Assembly: GCF_030230605.1 (NCBI RefSeq)
Contig: NZ_JASPDO010000012.1
Span: 7,887-71,886, forward strand
Length of the DNA: 64,000 nt
DNA from: Brevibacterium sp. UMB1308A
GTDB lineage: Bacteria; Actinomycetota; Actinomycetes; Actinomycetales; Brevibacteriaceae
Reading direction: 5' to 3'
How positions within the stretch are numbered: position 1 is the stretch's first letter; each line of letters starts with the position of its first letter. Positions 1 through 10,043 of this stretch are shown here, one piece after another. The translations under genes and the position numbers were made by a program. The notes below the pieces were generated by a model, which worked only from the letters and a program-made list of their open reading frames with translations, ran no database searches and had not been told where the DNA came from.

Positions 1-907
1 ACCACGCGGGCTTCCATGCGCGCGATCTTGAACTGGATGCCCTGGTAGTTGGCGATCGGCTTGCCGAAGGTCACGCGTTCCTTCGCGTACCGCACCGACT
101 CATCTACGCATCCTTGTGCGGCACCCACGGACAGGGCGGCGACTGCGATACGGCCTTCGTCCAGGATGCGCAGGAAGTTGGCGTAACCTCGGCCGCGTTC
201 ACCCAGCAGGTTCTCTTCCGGAACACGCACGTTGTCGAAGGTCAGCGGGTGGGTGTCGGAGGAGTTCCAGCCCACCTTGTCGTAGGCAGGTTCAGCGGTG
301 AAACCAGGGGTTCCAGTAGGGATCATAATGGTGGAAATCTCTGGCTTTTCCTTACCGTCGCGACCCGTGCGGATTCCGGTGACGGCGGTAGCGGTGACCA
401 GGCGGGTGATGTCCGTTCCGGAGTTCGTGATGAACTGCTTGGATCCGTTGATGACCCATTCGCCGTTTTCCAAAACAGCCTTCGTCTTGGTGCCGCCGGC
501 GTCGGAGCCGGCCTCGGCCTCGGTCAACCCGAACGCAGCCAACCCAGAGCCATCGGTGAGCTTGGGCAGCCATTCCTGCTTCTGCTCTTCGGTTCCAAAG
601 CGGTAGATGGGCATAGCACCCAGCGAAACCCCGGCCTCCAGCGTGATGGCCAGCGACTGGTTGTTGCGCGCCAGCTCTTCAATAGCCAGGCACAGGGCGA
701 AGTAGTCGCCGCCCATTCCGCCGTACTTTTCATCAAAAGGCAGACCGAACAGTCCCATCTGGCCCATTTTCGCGACCAGCTTGTACGGGAATTCGTGCTT
801 TGCGTCGAGTTCGGCGCTAACAGGTGCGACTTCTTCGTCTGAGAACTTTGCAACCTGCTGACGTAGGGATTCGTATTCTTCCGGCAACTGGCCGGGCATA
901 AATGTGA

Positions 908-911
<4 letters not shown>
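1..911 (-). CDS. acyl-CoA dehydrogenase, 3' end cut by window edge
   Basis: About 303 residues are present and the C-terminus lies left of base 1. The protein reads as an FAD-dependent acyl-CoA dehydrogenase: an N-terminal helical domain, the FGLTEAEAGSDAGG segment typical of the middle beta-domain, and WVINGSKQFITNSG. Its ATG (909-911) overlaps the TGA of the biotin carboxylase gene as ATGA, so the two are translationally coupled. The order carboxyltransferase, biotin carboxylase, dehydrogenase matches the mycobacterial accD1-accA1-fadE19 set, so a short branched-chain acyl-CoA such as isovaleryl-CoA is the likely substrate. The substrate is inferred from context, not from specificity residues. 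Confidence 0.9.
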
Positions 912-2860
<1,949 letters not shown>

Positions 2861-2867
2861 GTCGATG

Positions 2868-4481
2868 TCACATCCTGAAAACGCCGTAGCCAGCAGAGTT
2901 AAGCGGACGCTCGAGTGGGGCGTAGCGTGCGGCTTCGAGGGCCAGTGCTAGCACTTGGCGGGTCTGCGATGGTTCGATGATCCCGTCATCCCACAAGCGA
3001 GCGGTTGAGTAGTAGGGGTTTCCTTGGTCTTCGTACTGTTGGAGCACGGGGGCCTTGAACGCGTTTTCTTCTTCGACTGGCCAGTCTTCGCCGCGGGCTT
3101 CCATCTGGTCGCGTTTGACGGTTGCCAGAACGCTGGCGGCCTGTTCACCACCCATGACCGAGATGCGCGTGTTGGGCCACATCCACAGGAACCGAGGTGA
3201 GTAGGCGCGTCCACACATGGAGTAGTTTCCGGCGCCGTAGGACCCGCCGATGATTACGGTGAACTTGGGCACGCGCGCGGTGGCCACAGCGTTGACCATT
3301 TTGGCGCCGTGTTTGGCGATTCCGCCGGCCTCGTAGTCGCGTCCCACCATGAATCCGGTGATGTTTTGGAGGAACACCAGAGGGGTATCGCGCTGGTCGC
3401 ACAGTTCGATGAAGTGCGCGCCTTTCTGTGCGGATTCCCCGAACAACACGCCGTTGTTGGCGATGATGCCTACTGGGTGGCCGTCAATGCGGGAGAATCC
3501 GGTGATGAGGGTGTTGCCGTATTCGGCCTTGAATTCGTGGAACTCGGATCCGTCGACGATGCGGGCGATCACCTGGCGGACGTCGTACGGGGTTCTGAGG
3601 TCCGCGGGCACCACCTGAGTGAGTTCGTCCGAGGTGTATTTCGGTTCTTGCGGTTCTGCCCGTTCCCATGCGGGGGCAGGTGTGGCGGGCAGGGTGGCGA
3701 CGATGTCGCGCATGATTTCGAGTGCGTGGTCGTCGTTGGCGGCGAGGTGGTCGGCAACGCCCGAGGTGCGCGCGTGGAGCGCTCCCCCGCCCAGCTCTTC
3801 TGCTGTGACAACTTCACCGGTAGCGGCTTTCACCAAGGGCGGGCCACCGAGGAAGATGGTTCCTTGTTCGTTGACGATGATCGACTCGTCAGCCATGGCA
3901 GGCACGTATGCACCACCGGCGGTACACGACCCCATGACTGCGGCGAGCTGTGGGATCCCAGCTGCCGACATGGTGGCCTGGTTGTAGAAGATACGACCAA
4001 AGTGTTCACGGTCGGGGAACACGTCGTCTTGGTTGGGGAGGTTCGCTCCCCCGGAGTCCACGAGGTAAATGCACGGGAGTTTGTTTTCACGTGCGATTTC
4101 TTGTGCGCGCAGGTGCTTCTTGACGGTCATGGGGTAGTACGTTCCACCCTTGACCGTGGCGTCGTTGGCCACAATCACACAGATGCGTCCGTTGACCAGG
4201 CCCATGCCGGTAATGATGCCCGCACCTGGCGAGTCGTCGTTGTACATGCCGTTGGCTGCCAGCGCGGAGAACTCGAGGAAAGGGCTACCCGGGTCGAGTA
4301 GACGTTCCACGCGGTCGCGGGGAAGAAGCTTTCCGCGGTCCAGGTGCTTTTGCCTGGATCGTTCCGAACCACCCAGAGCGGTCTGGGCTGTGCGAGCGCG
4401 CAGTTCGTCAATGAGCTGGCTGTGCGCGTGCGCGAATTCTTCCGCTGTGCTGGGGTCCGGAGGTGTACCAATGGCGCGCAT
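2868..4481 (-). CDS. acyl-CoA carboxylase beta (carboxyltransferase) subunit
   Basis: A 537-residue crotonase-fold carboxyltransferase. An in-frame start at 4514 also exists, but AGGAG sits 6-7 nt before the ATG at 4481 ([10 protein letters not shown]), so I prefer the shorter form. The acyl-CoA carboxylase features are present: [14 protein letters not shown] and GGAYVPAM in the N half, and [20 protein letters not shown] in the C half, which is typical of methylcrotonyl-CoA carboxylase. It is the first gene of a three-gene operon and is divergent from a TetR gene across a palindromic operator. Role: branched-chain amino acid (leucine) catabolism, cytoplasmic complex with the alpha subunit. 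Confidence 0.92.
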   Translation of the reverse strand: MRAIGTPPDPSTAEEFAHAHSQLIDELRARTAQTALGGSERSRQKHLDRGKLLPRDRVERLLDPGSPFLEFSALAANGMYNDDSPGAGIITGMGLVNGRICVIVANDATVKGGTYYPMTVKKHLRAQEIARENKLPCIYLVDSGGANLPNQDDVFPDREHFGRIFYNQATMSAAGIPQLAAVMGSCTAGGAYVPAMADESIIVNEQGTIFLGGPPLVKAATGEVVTAEELGGGALHARTSGVADHLAANDDHALEIMRDIVATLPATPAPAWERAEPQEPKYTSDELTQVVPADLRTPYDVRQVIARIVDGSEFHEFKAEYGNTLITGFSRIDGHPVGIIANNGVLFGESAQKGAHFIELCDQRDTPLVFLQNITGFMVGRDYEAGGIAKHGAKMVNAVATARVPKFTVIIGGSYGAGNYSMCGRAYSPRFLWMWPNTRISVMGGEQAASVLATVKRDQMEARGEDWPVEEENAFKAPVLQQYEDQGNPYYSTARLWDDGIIEPSQTRQVLALALEAARYAPLERPLNSAGYGVFRM

Positions 4482-4540
4482 TGTGAACTCCTGTGTTCTT
4501 GTGCCGGCGTTCATCCGGCAATGTTCAGCATTCGACCACT

Positions 4541-4560
4541 CAGTGAGTGATCATTAACTG
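4541..4560. promoter_or_regulatory. imperfect palindrome, candidate TetR operator
   Basis: CAGTGAGTGATCATTAACTG matches its own reverse complement at 16 of 20 positions and is centred on GATC. It lies between the divergent carboxylase operon and the tetR gene and just upstream of the tetR -10 box, so one bound dimer could control both directions. Dyads centred on GATC are seen for TetR regulators of acyl-CoA catabolism; the assignment to this TetR is inferred. Confidence 0.6.
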
Positions 4561-4565
4561 AAAGC

Positions 4566-4579
4566 TATACTAGCTGGCA
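4566..4579 (+). promoter_or_regulatory. TATACT -10 box, leaderless promoter of tetR
   Basis: TATACT (4566-4571) is 7 nt before the ATG at 4579, so transcription would begin at or next to the A of the start codon. There is no Shine-Dalgarno sequence between. No convincing -35 is visible, which is common in actinobacteria. Confidence 0.55.
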
Positions 4580-5184
4580 TGGCCACTTCAGACAAGGGAA
4601 TTTCCCGCCAGCTTGCAAAGGCGCAGCGACGAGAGGCGATCATGGAATCGGCGAAGGTGCTGTTCGCCAGGCACGGCTTCCTGGCGGTGAGCATCGACGA
4701 CATTGGACACGGTGCTGGCGTGTCTGGGCCTGCGGTCTACCGGCACTTCCCGTCAAAGGAAGCAATCCTGTCGGAGCTGCTGGTGGGGATCTCCAACTAC
4801 CTCAAAGCAGGTGGTGGGCACATTGTTGAGAACTGGAAGGCTCCCTCGTCCAAAGACATCTTGATTAAGCTGATCGACTTCCACTTGACGTTCGCGGTCA
4901 CGGAGTCTGAGCTGATTCGGATTCACGACCGCGACTTGGGGAGCCTGCCCCTGGACGGGCAAAACCGGGTGCGGGCGTTACAGAGGGCTTATGTCAACCG
5001 GTGGGTGAGCGTGCTGACGTCCATGTCCGACCTGACCCGCGATGAAGCTACTGTGCGGGTCCACGCGATTTTCGGGATGCTCAACTCCACGCCGTACGTG
5101 GTGCGACGTAAACCAGAAGAAGTGATTCGCGAACAGTTGAGACGTGCAGCGTTGGCGTCGCTTGAGATCGACCCGGACGAGTGA
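4579..5184 (+). CDS. TetR/AcrR-family transcriptional regulator
   Basis: A 201-residue protein. The N-terminal helix-turn-helix is clear (residues about 15-60: REAIMESAKVLFARHGF, then IGHGAGVSGPAVYRHFPSKE). The C-terminal helical ligand domain has the length and character of regulators of acyl-CoA metabolism. It is divergent from the acyl-CoA carboxylase operon and is the obvious candidate for its repressor, relieved by an acyl-CoA intermediate, as with the TetR gene at the equivalent mycobacterial locus (Rv2506). The ligand is inferred. Confidence 0.9.
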   Translation: MATSDKGISRQLAKAQRREAIMESAKVLFARHGFLAVSIDDIGHGAGVSGPAVYRHFPSKEAILSELLVGISNYLKAGGGHIVENWKAPSSKDILIKLIDFHLTFAVTESELIRIHDRDLGSLPLDGQNRVRALQRAYVNRWVSVLTSMSDLTRDEATVRVHAIFGMLNSTPYVVRRKPEEVIREQLRRAALASLEIDPDE

Positions 5185-5195
5185 GGGACTAGCTG

Positions 5196-6113
5196 TTAGT
5201 CGACGATGCGACGGTTGGCCAGACGCGGATCGTCTCGGAAGGACACCAGCATGAGTGAGGTGTTCACTTTGTCGATCACTTGGCTGGCCGTACGGCCCAG
5301 CTGAACTGCCATTCCGGCAAACAGACCAAGCCCGCGCTTACCCATGACAAGGAGACGGGCGTTGTCAGACGCTGCGACGAGCACCTCGGCGGCGGGGCCC
5401 TGCGCGTACTCAACGGACACGTCCAGACCGGGTACTTCCGAACGCAACCAGGTGAGGTCAAGTTCTGTTTGCGTGTGGGTACGTTCGCTGTCACCCAGCG
5501 GGTCGACGCCCACGACCACGCGTAGGGGCAGGCCGGCGTTGACGGCAAAGTCGGCGGCGTCCAGGGCGGCCACGCTGGAGTATTCAGACGTGTCCATGCC
5601 TACGACCACGGAATCACCAGCGTCGCCTGGGCGGTAGATGAGCACGGGACACAGCGAGTGGCCGGGGAGTCCGCGGCTGGTGCGTCCGATTCGGCCGGCG
5701 AATTTCTGGTCTGCGCCGTGGTGACCGATGACGAGCAAGCCCGCGTCGTCTCCCAGCGTGGCGAGTTGTTCTGCAGGGTCACCTGCCATGACGCGGGTTT
5801 TGATGGGCGCCGAGGTGGTTTCTGAGTCCTTGTGCGTGGATTCGAGTTGCGTGCGCAGGTCGTCCAGCATGGCTTCGCATTTCTTGCGGTCTTCTTCGCT
5901 GGGTGTTGCTGGCTGAACTGCAGGCAGGGAGCCGGTGTACGGGGTGGTCACGTCACTGGGAGCCGGGAGCACTGGGTGCGCGCCGTCTGGGATCACCGCG
6001 ACTAACACGATTTCGCGTGCATCTGCGAAGTGGGCTACGGCAAAATGGGCCGCTTCACGTGCGGATTCTGAGTCATCAATACCCACAACTACGCTGTCGC
6101 GCGACAGTTTCAT
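5196..6113 (-). CDS. tandem universal stress protein (two UspA domains)
   Basis: A 305-residue protein with two repeats of about 145 residues. Domain 1 starts VVVGIDDSESAREAAHFAV and carries the nucleotide-binding pattern LLVIGHHG...GRTSRGLPGHSLCPVLI. Domain 2 starts VVVGMDTSEYSSVAALDAA and has LLVMGKRGLGLFAGM. In domain 2 the usual G-x9-G-S/T loop is less perfect, so nucleotide binding may be confined to domain 1. The start is supported by GAGGTG just upstream. It is convergent with tetR, with 11 nt between the stops. Tandem Usp proteins are common in actinobacteria under hypoxia or stress; no specific role can be read here. Confidence 0.92.
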   Translation of the reverse strand: MKLSRDSVVVGIDDSESAREAAHFAVAHFADAREIVLVAVIPDGAHPVLPAPSDVTTPYTGSLPAVQPATPSEEDRKKCEAMLDDLRTQLESTHKDSETTSAPIKTRVMAGDPAEQLATLGDDAGLLVIGHHGADQKFAGRIGRTSRGLPGHSLCPVLIYRPGDAGDSVVVGMDTSEYSSVAALDAADFAVNAGLPLRVVVGVDPLGDSERTHTQTELDLTWLRSEVPGLDVSVEYAQGPAAEVLVAASDNARLLVMGKRGLGLFAGMAVQLGRTASQVIDKVNTSLMLVSFRDDPRLANRRIVD

Positions 6114-6192
6114 GATCCACCTCGAAGTCGAACAACCGGATTATGCCCAGCTTAGCCGAGTGGTGACGATCAAGCTGTGTGGAGTCAAAGAG

Positions 6193-6265
6193 AGCCCCCT
6201 GTCGGAATCGAACCGACGACCTTTTCATTACGAGTGAAACGCTCTGCCGACTGAGCTAAGGAGGC
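6193..6265 (-). tRNA. tRNA-Thr (anticodon CGT)
   Basis: The minus strand folds into a full cloverleaf: acceptor GCCTCCT/AGGGGGC with one G-U pair, D arm GCTC/GAGC, anticodon stem TTTCA/TGAAA around the loop CTCGTAA, and T arm GTCGG-TTCGATT-CCGAC. The anticodon CGT reads the threonine codon ACG. CCA is not encoded. It stands alone between the Usp gene and the spermidine-synthase-like operon, and no attachment-site duplication is evident. Confidence 0.93.
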
Positions 6266-6307
6266 AACCAGACAGATTCTAGTGGGGTGGCTTCGGCTCG
6301 TCAAACT

Positions 6308-7900
6308 TCAGTACCCAACCCAGCCTCGGCGCTCCGCATCCAGCACCTTTGGGTGAAGAAGGGTAGACGCTTCCACGTTCTTCACCGCCCCACGATCACG
6401 GTCAGGCGGAAACACAACGGAAGCGCGGGCCACCTCGGGCGTCATAAACGAAAGTCGCGGGGCAACCGCGTCACTGACCTTCACTTCCGGGGCGGCACCC
6501 TTAGCAGCCACGAAATACCCCCAGTCCCCAAAACTGGGCACATCCACGTGGTACGGCGTCGTCGCGAACCCGGCCTGCGCAACAGACTCACCTATCCCCC
6601 AGTACGCCTCAGGCGCGAAGTACGGGGACCCCGCCTGCACCACCATCCGAGCGCCAGGCGCCATCACGTGCGAAACCAGGTCGTAAAACTCGATCGTGTA
6701 CAACTTAGCGGTGGGCACATCATCCGGGTCGGGCAAATCCACGATCACCACGTCAAACTCTTGGGATGGCCCGGTGCGCACCCACGAAAACGCGTCCGCA
6801 TTGGTCACCTGCACCCTCGGATCATTGAGCCCGTCTTGATTGAACTTACGCAACCGCTCGTCGCTCTTAGCCAAATCTGTGACAGCGGGGTCCAGATCAA
6901 CCAGCGTCACCGAATCCACCTCGGGATACTTGAGTACTTCCCGGGCAGCCAGTCCATCGCCACCACCCAAGATAAGCACCTTTGCGTGCTTCCCGTTCAT
7001 CACCGGGTGCACCAGAGATTCGTGGTACCGGTGCTCGTCTAGAGATGCGAACTGCAGATCACCGTTGAGGAACAAGCGGGTGTCGGATGTGCGCGGGTCC
7101 TTCGTCAGTACGATCTCTTGGTAGTCGCTTCGCTCCGCCGCCACGATCGGGTCCCGGTAGAGTCTTTGCCGTGCGGACACCTCGATCGTGTCCGCCAACG
7201 CCCACGCAACCGCCAGAAAACCTAACGCCACCACCAGGCAGATTGAGACCGCAACTTTGGCGCGCCGCACCAGGCTACGCCGAAACAGCCACAGGACGAC
7301 CACCACACCCGTCAGCGCATTAATCGCACCAGTCACAATGGTGCCCCGCACCAACCCCAGCAGCGGCAAAAGCAGGAACGGGAATGCCAGCCCGCCCAGC
7401 AAACCGCCCACGTAGTCCGCCGCAAACAGATCCGCGACGGCACTCGATGCGCGTTGTTTGCGAATGGACTGGACCAACTCCATAAGCAACGGGATTTCTG
7501 CACCAATCAGCGCACCAATAATGAACGCACACACCACCAGCGCCACCATATATAGATCCATGTAGGCGAACGCCATGTACAGCAGGAGCACACTCAGCCC
7601 ACCAATGACGCTGAGCAGGACCTCGATGAGAGCAAACGACACTGCCGCCCACCTGACCAGGCGTTTGGTAGCAACCGAACCCACGCCCATGGCGAACACC
7701 ATCACGGAAAGGACAATGGACGCTTGAACAATGGTGTTACCCAGCAGGTACGAACCTAACGCGATGAGCGCAAGCTCGTACACCATGCCACATGCGGCAC
7801 ATAGAAACACCGCAAAGAGAACCGTGAACCGCGCCCAGCCCGGTTTTACTGCAATGGGTGGGAAAGTGGGTTCGGGAGACTGCGGCCGTTCAGTAGTCAC
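6308..7900 (-). CDS. membrane-anchored spermidine-synthase-like aminopropyltransferase
   Basis: A 530-residue protein. The first about 240 residues hold six to seven hydrophobic segments; the rest is a class I methyltransferase-fold spermidine synthase domain with LILGGGDGLAAREVLKY (near 312), VDLDPAVTDLAK and VIVDLPDPDD. The classical enzyme transfers aminopropyl from decarboxylated SAM to putrescine; whether this membrane form does so is unproven. It is the last gene of a five-gene operon (9936 to 6308), overlapping the DUF350 gene by 4 bp. Such fusions to membrane domains, next to DUF350, occur in many bacteria. I leave the symbol blank because polyamine synthesis is not demonstrated. Confidence 0.85.
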   Translation of the reverse strand: MTTERPQSPEPTFPPIAVKPGWARFTVLFAVFLCAACGMVYELALIALGSYLLGNTIVQASIVLSVMVFAMGVGSVATKRLVRWAAVSFALIEVLLSVIGGLSVLLLYMAFAYMDLYMVALVVCAFIIGALIGAEIPLLMELVQSIRKQRASSAVADLFAADYVGGLLGGLAFPFLLLPLLGLVRGTIVTGAINALTGVVVVLWLFRRSLVRRAKVAVSICLVVALGFLAVAWALADTIEVSARQRLYRDPIVAAERSDYQEIVLTKDPRTSDTRLFLNGDLQFASLDEHRYHESLVHPVMNGKHAKVLILGGGDGLAAREVLKYPEVDSVTLVDLDPAVTDLAKSDERLRKFNQDGLNDPRVQVTNADAFSWVRTGPSQEFDVVIVDLPDPDDVPTAKLYTIEFYDLVSHVMAPGARMVVQAGSPYFAPEAYWGIGESVAQAGFATTPYHVDVPSFGDWGYFVAAKGAAPEVKVSDAVAPRLSFMTPEVARASVVFPPDRDRGAVKNVEASTLLHPKVLDAERRGWVGY

Positions 7901-8322
7901 AAAAGCGCCACGCTAATGATGAGCGCCACCCCGAGGTAGGTCGCAGCTGACACCCACGTGGCAGGGTGAAGTTCAGGGTCGTGCACAATGTCACCCAATT
8001 TGCCCGGCGTGAACAGGTCGATCAACAGGAAGCTCACTGCCATCACGACGATGCCCATAACCCCGTACACCAGCGTTGAGACCAGGCCCGCAAGCAGGTC
8101 GTGGGCGCTTGCGTAAATCGCTGCACACACAATGATGGACACGCCCAGCGCTTTTGACCCCACAAGCAGGGCCGCGTTCTTCGAGCGTTCTTCCCACAGC
8201 AGAGTTCGCAACTTGCCCGGAGTCAGCAGATCAACGATGAAGAATCCCGCCATCATCAGCAGCAACCCAATCACCGCGTACATCGCCACGCCCGCACTGT
8301 CGCGGAGTAAGTCAATTACCAT
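7897..8322 (-). CDS. DUF350 family membrane protein
   Basis: A 141-residue protein with about four hydrophobic helices arranged as an internal repeat. The segments MMAGFFIVDLLTPGKLRTLL and VSFLLIDLFTPGKLGDIV repeat the same D-L-x-T-P-G-K-L motif, the hallmark of DUF350 (the YjfL family). The start has GAGGAACT upstream. The stop overlaps the next gene as ATGA. Function unknown; in other bacteria DUF350 genes sit beside spermidine-synthase-like or glutathionylspermidine-synthase-like genes and PspA-type genes, suggesting a membrane-envelope role. Family assignment is from motif recognition. Confidence 0.8.
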   Translation of the reverse strand: MVIDLLRDSAGVAMYAVIGLLLMMAGFFIVDLLTPGKLRTLLWEERSKNAALLVGSKALGVSIIVCAAIYASAHDLLAGLVSTLVYGVMGIVVMAVSFLLIDLFTPGKLGDIVHDPELHPATWVSAATYLGVALIISVALL

Positions 8323-8379
8323 AGTTCCTCAATCTCTTTACTTGCAGTCCTTGTAACCTCGGGCTGGTTCTTTCTCCCC

Positions 8380-8712
8380 TTATTTACCAGTCCCCGGGCC
8401 ACCACCTCGGTACCCGGAACCGGACCCGGATCCCGAACCGGGGAACCCAAAGAACCAACCACCACGCGCCTTCTTACACCCGACGTAAAAGTAGCTGGTG
8501 CCTTCTCTGTCGTATTCGCCTCGGCCTTCGGTGTAGATGTAGCTTCCGTTTTTCAACGTGTAGTCGCCGCACTGGTTTGGGTCGGTTCCAGGCGTAAATA
8601 TGACCCCAACGGCGACATATGTGGCCACCACGATCACGAGGACAGAAATCCAGATACCTTTCTTTTCCTGTCGGTTGAGGTAATCGGGTAGCAGACGGTA
8701 AAGAAAGTTCAT
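8380..8712 (-). CDS. small membrane protein, DUF4247-like
   Basis: A 110-residue protein. One hydrophobic helix (residues about 20-40) follows a charged N-terminus. An extracytoplasmic part then carries two cysteines (PNQCGDYTL and YVGCKKARG) and ends in a glycine/serine-rich tail with YRGGGPGTGK. Two conserved-looking cysteines plus a glycine-rich tail and this operon position fit DUF4247, but I recognise it by pattern only. Its ATG overlaps the upstream DUF2617-like stop (ATGA). A 57-bp gap with an ACCTCGGG motif separates it from DUF350. Function unknown. Confidence 0.6.
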   Translation of the reverse strand: MNFLYRLLPDYLNRQEKKGIWISVLVIVVATYVAVGVIFTPGTDPNQCGDYTLKNGSYIYTEGRGEYDREGTSYFYVGCKKARGGWFFGFPGSGSGSGSGYRGGGPGTGK

Positions 8713-9323
8713 CGCATGTGCCCGCTTCCCTGATCGCGGTCCCGGAACAGCTGCGTGTCAAGGCTTAGCACGGACCGTGTTTTCACTACTTCGCCACTTT
8801 GCGGGTAGCAGTGCCACGTGCACCATACGACCCCGTTGCGGTTCGTGGCGCATGTCAGAGCCGTAACTGCGCCAGGCTGGCCGGGAAATATCACGCTGCA
8901 CTGGGCGGGAGAGTCCGCGAGTTGGCTTTCGATCCGGTCGACCTCGCGCAGGAAGTCTGCCGGCTTCACAACAGTGGAGTCGAAGGTGAGCTGGCCACCG
9001 TGGGCAACCGCGCAGGAGTCGTTTGCTGGCACCCACGGTTCGCGGTCAGGTAGGCATGCCAGGGTTTCCCGCACCCACTCATACCCAGCACTCCGCACCG
9101 TCACTTGGTGTGAACACCCCAGTACGGCGAGTTCAACCTCCAGTGGCACACCCGCGTGAGTAAACGTAAAGTCGCGTGCCAGCACGGGCGTGATCCTGGG
9201 CTCGTCGAGAGAATAAACCAGCTGATCAGCCCTAGTGTCAACGAAGTCAATATGAGCAGGGGCCGTGTGTATGCCCGTTGCTTTGCCCGTCGCTCTGCCC
9301 GTCACCAAACCTGTCACTGTCAT
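8709..9323 (-). CDS. DUF2617-like protein
   Basis: A 204-residue protein if it begins at the ATG at 9323, 1 nt after the upstream stop (TGATATG); an upstream in-frame start at 9410 would overlap the previous gene and is unlikely. No membrane segment or signal peptide is seen, so it is probably cytoplasmic. The body contains LEVELAVLGCSHQVTV and a C-terminal HCYPQSGEVVKTRSVL. Length and position between DUF4178-like and DUF4247-like genes fit DUF2617, seen in actinobacterial operons with a spermidine-synthase-like gene. Function unknown. Confidence 0.6.
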   Translation of the reverse strand: MTVTGLVTGRATGKATGIHTAPAHIDFVDTRADQLVYSLDEPRITPVLARDFTFTHAGVPLEVELAVLGCSHQVTVRSAGYEWVRETLACLPDREPWVPANDSCAVAHGGQLTFDSTVVKPADFLREVDRIESQLADSPAQCSVIFPGQPGAVTALTCATNRNGVVWCTWHCYPQSGEVVKTRSVLSLDTQLFRDRDQGSGHMR

Positions 9324-9324
9324 A

Positions 9325-9936
9325 TCAGGACCCCGGGTAAATGGTGAAGCTTCCGCGTGGCAACGGCCGTCCAATGCTCGCTTCCCACGCCCCGTTACCA
9401 AACCGCTCAAAGCTCAAGAGCGTCCCGTCGTCCGATTCGTAGTCGGCATACTGTGCGACTCCCGACTCTGGCAGACCCGTGGTTCCTTCTGTTCTGAAGT
9501 TCGCCTGCCCCGATTCGTCAAGCCGGAACTGCATATTGTTGTACGTCACCACTGACGCACCAGCTTGTGCGCTTAGACCAGGCGCGTCCTGCCACAGCAC
9601 CATTTGAAGATCGGGGTCAGCTTCGACCGACAGCCACCGCCGCGTAGCGTTCGCATCCGCCTGAAAGAAGTGTTCATGCCAGGTGTACACACCTTCGGTG
9701 AAGTGGATGGAACCGCGAACAAAGTACTTGTCATCACCGAACTGGAGCATGTCCCCGGCCCGGATTTTGAACGGGTCGCCGGTTGTGTCTTGCTCGGTGG
9801 CAAAGGGGTCCCGAGGTGTCCGTTGAGTTTCCCCGTATGTCTCCCCGCGGTTCCGAGCCTTTTTCACCGTGGCGACGATGTAAATCACTGCGCCGATGAT
9901 GAGCGCAATAAGGAAAATGAACGCGAGGAATTTCAT
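9325..9936 (-). CDS. DUF4178-like membrane-anchored protein
   Basis: A 203-residue protein from the ATG at 9936 (MKFLAFIFLIALIIGAVIYI), which gives an immediate N-terminal membrane anchor; a TTG start at 9978 is possible but less natural. After the anchor comes a soluble beta-rich domain: GDMLQFGDDKYFVRGSIHF, then a W-x-E segment (VYTWHEHFF), RRWLSVE and MVLWQD. That pattern is typical of DUF4178 domains. First gene of the five-gene operon, divergent from the M20 peptidase gene. Function unknown; the anchored domain probably faces the cytoplasm or the membrane surface. Confidence 0.65.
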   Translation of the reverse strand: MKFLAFIFLIALIIGAVIYIVATVKKARNRGETYGETQRTPRDPFATEQDTTGDPFKIRAGDMLQFGDDKYFVRGSIHFTEGVYTWHEHFFQADANATRRWLSVEADPDLQMVLWQDAPGLSAQAGASVVTYNNMQFRLDESGQANFRTEGTTGLPESGVAQYADYESDDGTLLSFERFGNGAWEASIGRPLPRGSFTIYPGS

Positions 9937-10028
9937 GGCTGGCCCGATCCTGTTTGTGGCTGGCTGTTTCATAACCAATTTACTCTGTTGCTTCGTGACT
10001 CACCCGCAGGCGAATGTGTCACATTAGG

Positions 10029-10043
10029 TACAGTAATGATTAA
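10029..10043 (+). promoter_or_regulatory. TACAGT -10 box, leaderless promoter of the M20 peptidase gene
   Basis: TACAGT (10029-10034) lies 8 nt before the ATG at 10043, with no Shine-Dalgarno sequence between, implying a leaderless mRNA. Confidence 0.45.

Noticed and set aside
3309-4301. 330-codon plus-strand open frame
   Set aside because: Antisense to the carboxyltransferase gene; no family features.
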